From contig NZ_VTHK01000050.1 in the NCBI RefSeq assembly GCF_009765355.1, forward strand, positions 6,606-68,317: 61,712 bases of DNA. Direction: 5' to 3'. A program made the position numbers and the translations under genes. Below are positions 10,001 to 19,000 of the stretch, piece by piece. The notes beneath the pieces are model-generated. The model did no database searches, was not told the origin of the DNA, and was given only the letters and a program-made list of their open reading frames with translations. Source of the stretch: Amycolatopsis anabasis. Its GTDB lineage: Bacteria > Actinomycetota > Actinomycetes > Mycobacteriales > Pseudonocardiaceae. The stretch's first letter is position 1. Every line of letters begins with the position of its first letter.

Positions 10001-13000
10001 GGGTCCGGTCCGCGCTCGGCGTCGAACTGAGCATCCGCGCGCTGTTCGAGTCGCCGACCGTGGCGAGCCTGGCCGGGCGGCTCGATGGCGCGCGGGGCGC
10101 GCGAACCCCGCTGCGGCCGGTCGAGCGGCCCGGGGTGGTGCCGTTGTCGCTCGCGCAACGGCGCCTGTGGTTTCTCAACCGGCTCGAGGGGGCGACGGCG
10201 ACCTATCTGATGCCGCTGCCGCTACGCCTGTCGGGGGCGCTCGATCCGGTCGCACTGGGGGAAGCTTTGCGGGACCTGCTCGCCCGGCACGAGAGCCTGC
10301 GCACGGTGTTCCCGGAGGTGGACGGCGAACCGGTCCAGCGGATCGTGGACACGCCGGAGCTTGAACTGTCCACAGTGGAGTACTCCGCGGAAGATCTGCG
10401 GGCGGCGATGAGCCGCGGATTCGACCTGACCGAAGAGATCCCGGTGCGGGCCGCGCTGTATTCGCTCGGTCCCGAGGAGCACGTGCTGCTCATGCTGGTG
10501 CACCACATCGCCGGGGACGGGTGGTCGGCGGCGGCGCTGGCCCGGGACCTGTCGGTGGCGTATGCGGCGCGGTGCGCGGGGCGGGCGCCGGAGTTCACGC
10601 CGTTGCCGGTGCAGTACGCGGATTACGCGTTGTGGCAGCGGGAACTGCTGGGCAGCGAGGACGATCCGGACAGCCCGATCGCGCGGCAGCTGGCCTACTG
10701 GTCGCGGAACTTGGCGGGACTGCCCGAGGAGATCGCCCTGCCCGCCGATCGGCCGCGTCCCGCGGTGGCGAGCCATCGCGGCGATCGGGTCGAGCTGCGA
10801 ATCGACCCCGAGTTGCACGCCCGGGTGGTGCGGGTCGCGCGGCAGGCCGGGGCGAGCGTGTTCATGGTGGTGCAGGCCGGTTTGGCGGCGTTGTTGCACC
10901 GGCTCGGCGCGGGGACGGACATTCCGATCGGCAGCCCGGTCGCGGGGCGTACCGATGAGGCGCTGGACGATCTGGTCGGGTTCTTCGTGAACACGCTGGT
11001 GCTGCGGACCGACGTGTCGGGTGACCCGAGTTTCCGGGAGTTGGTGGCGCGGGTCCGGGAGATCGATCTGGCGGCGTATGCGCATCAGGAGGTGCCGTTC
11101 GAGCGGTTGGTGGAGGTGCTGAACCCCGCGCGGTCGATGGCCCGGCACCCGCTGTTCCAGGTCCTGCTGGCGTTCCAGAACAACGCCGAGGCCACGCTGG
11201 AACTGCCCGGTCTGCGGGTCACCCCGGAACCGGTGGACTCGCGTTCGGCGAAGTTCGACCTGTCGATCACGCTCGCCGAACGGCACACCGGGAGCGGCAC
11301 CCCGGACGGAATCGACGGCACGGCCGAGTTCGCCGTCGACCTGTTCGACCGCGAAACCGTGCGCCTGCTGGCCGATCGGCTCGTCCGGCTGCTGGACACG
11401 GTCACCGCCGATCCCGCCCGCACCGTCGGGCAGGTCGACGTGCTGACCGCGGGGGAGCGGCGATCGCTGGTCGAGTGGAACGACACCGCCCGCCCGGTGC
11501 CCGAGGCGACCGTGGCCGAGCTGTTCGAGGCGCAGGCGGCGCGGACCCCGGATGCGCCCGCGGTGGTGTTCGAGGACTCCGGACTGTCCTATGCGGAGCT
11601 GGACGAGCGCGCGAACCGGCTGGCCCGCGCGCTGATCGCGCGGGGAGCGGGACCCGAGCGGCTCGTGGCGCTGCGACTGCCGCGCTCGGTGGACTTGGTG
11701 GTCGCGCAACTCGCGGTGCTCAAGGCGGGCGCCGCGTACCTGCCCGTCGATCCGGACTACCCGGACGAGCGGATCGCGTTCCTGCTCGACGATTCCGCGC
11801 CGGTGCTGACCGTTTCACCCGAGATCCTGGCCGAACTGCTCGCCGAGGCGGCGAACCAGCCGAGCGGCCCGGTCGGTCGCCGGGTACCGGTTTCCGGTGC
11901 GGCGTATGTGATCTACACGTCCGGTTCGACCGGTCGGCCGAAGGGTGTGGTGGTGTCGCACCGCGGTGCGGCGAGCCTGGCGGCCGCGCAGCGCGACCGG
12001 TTCGCGGTCGGCCCGGGCAGCCGGGTGCTGCAGTTCGCCTCGCCGAGCTTCGACGCGGCTTTCTGGGAACTGTGCATGTCCTTGTTGTCCGGGGCATGCT
12101 TGGTCCTGGCTCCCGCCGAGCGGCTCATGCCCGGTCGGGCTCTGGCGGAGTTGCTGACCGCGCAGGGGATCACGCATGCCACGATCCCGCCCGCCGCGCT
12201 GGCGGCGATGGAGCGGTTGCCGGACGGAATGACCTTGGTGGTCGCGGGTGAGGCGTGCTCATCGGAGCTGGTCGGCCGGTGGTCGCCGGGGCGGCGGATG
12301 GTCAACGCGTACGGGCCGACCGAAACGACGGTGTGCGCCACGATGAGCGAACCGCTGAGCGGGCATGTCGTGCCGCCGATCGGCGGGCCGGTGCGCAACA
12401 CCCGGGTCTACGTGCTCGATTCCGCCCTGCGCCCGGTGCCGCCCGGTGTGACCGGCGAGCTGTATGTCGCCGGAGTGGGCCTCGCTCGTGGTTACCTCGG
12501 GCGGCCGGGGTTGACCGCGGAACGGTTCGTGGCGTGCCCGTTCGGTGGCCGCATGTATCGCACGGGGGACTTGGCGCGGTGGAACCGGGCCGGGGAGCTG
12601 GAGTTCGCCGGGCGCGCCGATCACCAGGTGAAGATCCGCGGTTTCCGGGTCGAACCCGGTGAGATCGAGGCCGTGCTGGGCCGGTGTCCCGGGGTCGCGC
12701 AAGCCCTGGTGCTGGCCGACCGGGACCGGCTCATCGGGTACCTGCGGGGAACCGGGCTCGATGCGGCCGTGGTGCGCGGGTTCGTGGCCGATCGCCTGCC
12801 GGACTACCTGGTGCCGTCCGCGTTCGTCGTGCTCGAGGAATTCCCGTTGACGCCCAACGGGAAGATCGACCGCAAGGCGCTGCCCGCCCCGGAAGCCCGG
12901 CCCGGTGGGCGGGATCCGCGCACCCCCCGCGAGGAAGCGCTGTGCGGGTTGTTCGCCGAGGTGCTCGGGCTCACGCGGGTGTCGATCGACGACGGTTTCT

Positions 13001-16000
13001 TCGAACTGGGCGGGCATTCGCTGCTGGCGACCCGGCTGGTCTCGCGGATCCGCGCCGCGCTCGGCGTCGAGCTGGGCATCCGCGCGCTGTTCGAAGCGCC
13101 CACGGTGGCCGAACTCGCCGACCGGCTCGAGGCGGCGCCGCGGGCCCGGCCGCCCCTCGCCCGGCGGGAGCGGCCGGAGCGGCTGCCGTTGTCGTTCGCG
13201 CAGCGGCGGTTGTGGTTCCTCAACCGGTTCGACGGCGCGTCCTCGGCGTACCACATGCCGATGGCCCTGCGGCTGCGGGGCGCGCTGGACCGCGCCGCGG
13301 TGCGGGCCGCGCTCGGCGACGTCGTGGCCCGGCACGAAAGCCTGCGCACGGTCTTCCCCGAGGTCTGCGGCGAACCCGTGCAGCGCGTCCTGGACGGCGT
13401 GGTTCCCGAACTCGCGGTGTCCGAAGTGGACGATCTGGATGCGGCCCTGCCGGCGGCGTCCGCGGCGGGGTTCGACCTGACCCGGGACGTGCCGTTGCGG
13501 GCGACCCTGTTCGCCCTCGGCCCGGACGAACACGTGGTGCTGCTGCTGGTGCACCACATCGCCGGGGACGGCTGGTCACTGGCTCCGCTGATGCGCGACT
13601 TCACCCGGGCGTACGCGGCGCGGTGTGCGGGGCGGGCGCCGGAGTTCACGCCGTTGCCGGTGCAGTACGCGGATTACGCGTTGTGGCAGCGGGAACTGCT
13701 GGGCAGCGAGGACGATCCGGACAGCCCGCTCGCGCGGCAGCTCGCGTACTGGTCGGAGCGGTTGGCCGGACTGCCGGAGGAACTCGCGTTGCCCGCGGAC
13801 CGGCCACGCCCGCCGGTCGCCGGTCGCCGGGGCGGCCGGGTGCCGGTACGGCTGGACGCGAAGACGCACCGGGCCCTGTCGAACCTGGCCCAGGACGGTC
13901 AGGCCAGCCTGTTCATGGTGGTGCAGGCCGGTTTGGCGGCGCTGTTGCACCGGCTGGGCGCGGGGACGGACATTCCGATCGGCACCCCGATCGCCGGGCG
14001 GACCGATGAGGCACTGGACGAACTGGTCGGCTGCTTCGTCAATACCTTGGTGTTGCGAACCGATGTTTCCGGCAACCCGAGTTTCCGGGAGTTGGTGGCG
14101 CGGGTTCGGGAGATCGATCTGGCGGCGTATGCGCATCAGGAGGTGCCGTTCGAGCGGCTGGTGGAGGTGCTGAACCCGGCGCGGTCGATGGCGCGGCATC
14201 CGCTGTTCCAGGTTCTGCTTTCGTTCCAGAACAACGCCGAGGCCGTACTGGAGTTGCCCGGCCTGCGCGTCGAACCGGAATCGACCGGGCGCACCGACGC
14301 CAAGTTCGATCTGGCGGTCACCCTCGCCGAACGCCACACCGCGGCGGGCGCGCCGGACGGCGTCGAAGGCGGGCTCGAGTTCAGCGCCGACCTGTTCGAA
14401 CCGGAAAGCGCCGAGGTCCTGGCGGAGCGGCTGGTGCGGCTGCTCACCGCGGCCGCCGAGGATCCGGACCGGCCCCTCGGCGACCTCGAGCTGCTGGGCG
14501 CAGCGGAACGACGGCGGCTGCTGACCGGATGGAACGACACCGAACACGAAGTCCCGCGCCGGACCGTCCCGGAACTGGTCGCCGAACAGGCGGCCCGGAC
14601 ACCCGGGAACCCGGCGGTCCTCTTCGCGGACGAAGCACTGTCCTATGCGGACCTCGAAGCGCGCGCCAACCGGCTGGCGCGGGTGCTGACCGCCTGGGGC
14701 GCGGGGCCGGAGCGGGTGGTGGCCGTCGTGCTGCCCCGGTCCGCGGACCTGATCGTCGCGCAGCTGGCCGTGCTCAAATCGGGCGCCGCCTACCTGCCCA
14801 TCGACCCGGAATACCCGGCCGAGCGGATCAACTACCTGCTCGGCGACGCCGCCCCGGTGGCGATCGTGACCGCGGCCGGAGTCGAACTGTCCTCAGTAGA
14901 CGATCCACGCCCGCGCCTGGTGCTGGGCGACCCGGAGACCGAGGCGTGCCTCGCGGGGCAGCCCGCGGAGTTCGAGCGTGCGATCGATCCGGCGAGCCCG
15001 GCGCACGTCATCTACACCTCGGGTTCCACCGGCCGCCCCAAGGGCGTGGTGGTCGAGCACCGCAGCCTGGTCAGCCACCTGTCCTGGCTGGCGGAGACGT
15101 ACCCGCTGACCGCCGCGGACGTGCTGCTCGCTCGCACCTCGGCCGGTTTCGACGCCGCGCTGTGCGAGGTCTGGCCGCCGTTGCTGGCAGGGGCCGCGAT
15201 CCGCGTGGCGCCCGCCGAGGTGACCCGGGACCCGGCCCGGCTGGTGACCTTCCTGGCCGAAACCGGGGTCACGGTCGCGATCTTCGTACCGTCCCTGCTG
15301 GCCGCGCTGCCCGCGCCCCCACCCGGGCACGCGGTGCGGCGGATCTACAGCGGCGGCGAGGCCCTGCCCGCCGCCCTGGTCGCGGACCTCACGTCCGCCT
15401 GGCGGGCGCCGGTGGTCAACCTGTACGGCCCGACCGAGGCGACCATCCAGGTGACCGCCTGGTGCGGGGAACCGGACGGGCACACCGTGCCGATCGGCCG
15501 CCCGGTGTGGAACACCCGGCTGTACGTGCTCGACGAACGGCTGCGCCCGGTGCCGCCGGGGGTGCCCGGTGAGCTGTACGCGGCGGGCACGCAGATCGCG
15601 CGCGGATACCTGAACCGCCCGGGCCTGACCGCGGAACGGTTCGTGGCCTGCCCGTTCGGGGGGCGCGTGTACCGGACCGGGGACCTGGCGCGGTGGACCG
15701 CCGACGGGGAACTGGAGTACCTGGGGCGCACCGACGATCAGGTCAAGATCCGGGGATTCCGGATCGAACTCGGCGAGGTGGAGGCCGCGCTGGCGTCCGC
15801 ACCCGGGGTCGAGCAGGCCGCCGCGGCAGCCCGGGACGACCGGCTCGTCGCCTACCTCGTCGGCGCGGCCGAACCGGCGCTGGTGCGCAAGCACCTGACC
15901 GAGCAGGTCCCCGCACACCTGGTGCCGTCCGCGTTCGTGACCTTGGACGCGTTGCCGCTGCTGCCCAACGGGAAACTCGACCGCCGCGCGCTGCCCGAAC

Positions 16001-19000
16001 CCGAACTGGTGACCGAAGTGGACGGTCGCGCGCCGCGGACCCCGCAGGAGGAACTGCTCCGCGGTGTGTTCGCCGAGGTGCTCGGCCTGCCCCGGGTCGG
16101 GGTCCACGACGATTTCTTCGCCCTCGGCGGGCATTCGCTGCTGGCCACGCGCCTGGTTTCCCGGGTGCGTTCGGTGCTCGGCGCCGAGCTGCCGATCCGC
16201 GCCCTGTTCGAGGCGCCCACGGTGGCCGGGCTGGCCGGGCTCCTGCGCGGCGCGGGACGGGCCCGGTCCGCGCCGGAACCCCGGCCGCGGCCGGAGCGGG
16301 TGCCGCTGTCGTTCGCCCAGCGGCGGCTGTGGTTCCTGAACCGGTTGGAGGGCCCGTCGGCCACCTACAACATGCCGATGGCGTTGCGGCTGCGGGGAGC
16401 GCTGGACCGCGAAGTGCTGCGGGCCGCCCTGGGCGACGTCGTCGCGCGGCACGAAAGCCTGCGCACGATCTTCCCCGAGGTCGACGGCGAACCGGTGCAG
16501 GTCGTCCGCGCGCCCGAACCGGTGGAACTGTCCGTTGTGGACGTACCGGAGGCCGGGCTCGCCGAGGCGTTGCGGGCGGCCGCGGGATACGGGTTCGATC
16601 TGGCCACCGAGCCGCCGGTCCGCGCCACGCTGTTCGCGATCGGTCCGGACGAGCACGTGGTGCTGGTGCTGGTGCACCACATCGCCGGGGACGGCTGGTC
16701 GGGAGCGCCGCTGGCCCGGGACCTGACCGCGGCGTATGCCGCGCGGTGTGCGGGCCGGTCGCCGGAGTTCGCGCCGCTGCCGCTGCAGTACGCCGACTAC
16801 GCGCTGTGGCAGCGGGAGACCCTGGGCAGCGAGGACGATCCGGCGAGCCCGATCGCCGCGCAACTGGCCTACTGGACCGGACAGCTCGCCGACCTGCCCG
16901 GGGAACTGGAGTTGCCGGCCGACCGGCCCCGTCCGGCGGTCGCCACCTATCGCGGCGATTCCGTGCCGGTGCGGCTGGACGCGGAGCTGCACCGTGGCCT
17001 GTCGAACCTGGCCCGGTCGTGCGGGGCGAGCGTGTTCATGGTGGTGCAGGCCGGTCTGGCGGCGCTGTTGCACCGGCTCGGCGCGGGGACGGACATCCCG
17101 ATCGGCAGCCCGATCGCCGGGCGGACCGACGAGGCGCTCGACGATCTGGTCGGGTTCTTCGTGAACACGCTGGTGCTGCGGACCGACGTTTCCGGCAACC
17201 CGAGTTTCCGCGAGCTGCTGTCCCGGGTCCGGGAAACCGATCTGGCGGCCTACGAACACCAGGACGTGCCCTTCGAACGGCTCGTCGAGGCGCTGAACCC
17301 GGCGCGGTCGATGGCGCGGCACCCGCTGTTCCAGGTGCTGCTGGCGTTCCAGAACACCGGTGCGGTCGCGCTGGACCTGCCGGGCCTGCGGGTCGAAGCG
17401 GAACCGGCGGAACTCACCGTCGCCAAGTTCGACCTGTCGATGGTCCTGCGCGAGGAACCGGACGGCCTGGCGGGTGCCGTGGAGTTCAGCGTCGACCTGT
17501 TCGACCGCGCCACGGTGGCGGCGCTGGTGGCACGCCTGGTGCGGTTGCTGGAGTTCGCCGTCGCCGATCCGGACCGGCCGCTCGCGGAAGCCGACCTGCT
17601 GATCGCGGGGGAGCGGCAGTCGCTGGCCGAGTGGAACGACACCGCCCGCCCGGTGCCCGCGATGACCGTGGCCGAGCTGTTCGAGGCACAGGTGGCGCGG
17701 ACCCCGGACCTGCCCGCGGTGGTCTCCGGTGGTTTCGCGCTGTCCTATGTGGAGCTGAACGAGCGGGCGAACCGGCTCGCCCACGCGCTGATCGCGCGGG
17801 GTGCGGGACCCGAACAGCTCGTGGCGCTGCGGCTGCCGCGTTCGGTGGACCTGATCGTCGCGATCCTGGCGGTGCTCAAGGCAGGCGCCGCGTACCTGCC
17901 GATCGACCCGGACTACCCGGCCGAGCGGATCGCGTACCTCCTCGAGGACGCCCGGCCCGCGCTCGTGCTGACCGAACTCGAGGAGTCCGGTTGTCCGGCG
18001 ACCGATCCCGGCGTGCGGGTGCCGGTGACCGGTGCGGCGTATGTGATCTACACGTCCGGTTCGACCGGTCGGCCGAAGGGCGTGGTGGTGTCGCACCGCG
18101 GTGCGGCGAGCCTGGCGGCCGGGCAGATCGACCGGTTCCGGGTCCGGCCCGGGGACCGCGTGCTGCAGTTCGCGTCACCGAGCTTCGACGCCGCGTTCTC
18201 CGAACTGTGCATGGCCTTGTTGTCCGGGGCGTGCTTGGTGCTCGCGTCCGCCGAGCGGCTCATGCCCGGTCCTGCCCTGGCGGAGTTGCTGGACGCGCAG
18301 CGGATCACGCACGCCACGATCCCGCCCGCCGCGCTGGCCGCGCTGGAGCGGTTGCCGGGCGGCATGACCTTGGTGGCCGCGGGTGAGACGTGCCCGCCGG
18401 ACCTGGTCGACCGCTGGTCACCCGGCCGCCGGATGATCAACGCCTACGGTCCCACCGAGACCACGGTCTGCGCCACGATGAGCGAGCCGCTGACGCCCGG
18501 GCGCGCGATCGTCCCTATTGGACGTCCGCTGTGGAACGCTCAGGTGTACGTGCTGGACGCCGCCTTGCGCCCGGTGCCGCCCGGGGTCGTCGGGGAACTG
18601 TACGTCGCCGGACCGGGATTGGCCCGTGGCTACCTCGGGCGGCCGGGGTTGACCGCGGAACGGTTCGTGGCGTGTCCATTCGGTGGCCGCATGTATCGGA
18701 CGGGAGACTTGGCGCGGTGGAACCGGGCCGGGGAGCTGGAGTACGTCGGCCGGGCCGACGATCAGGTGCAGCTGCGCGGGTTCCGGATCGAACTGGGTGA
18801 GGTCGAGGCCGCCGTGGCCGCCGCCGCGGAAACCACCCGGGTGGCCGCGGTGGTCCGGGAAGACCTGCCGGGCGAACGGCGCTTGGTGGCCTATGTGGTG
18901 TCCACAGTGGATCCTGGAGAAGTGCGGGCTCGGCTGGTGGCCCGGTTGCCGGAGCACCTGGTGCCCTCGGCGATCGTGCCGATCGACGCGCTTCCGCTGA

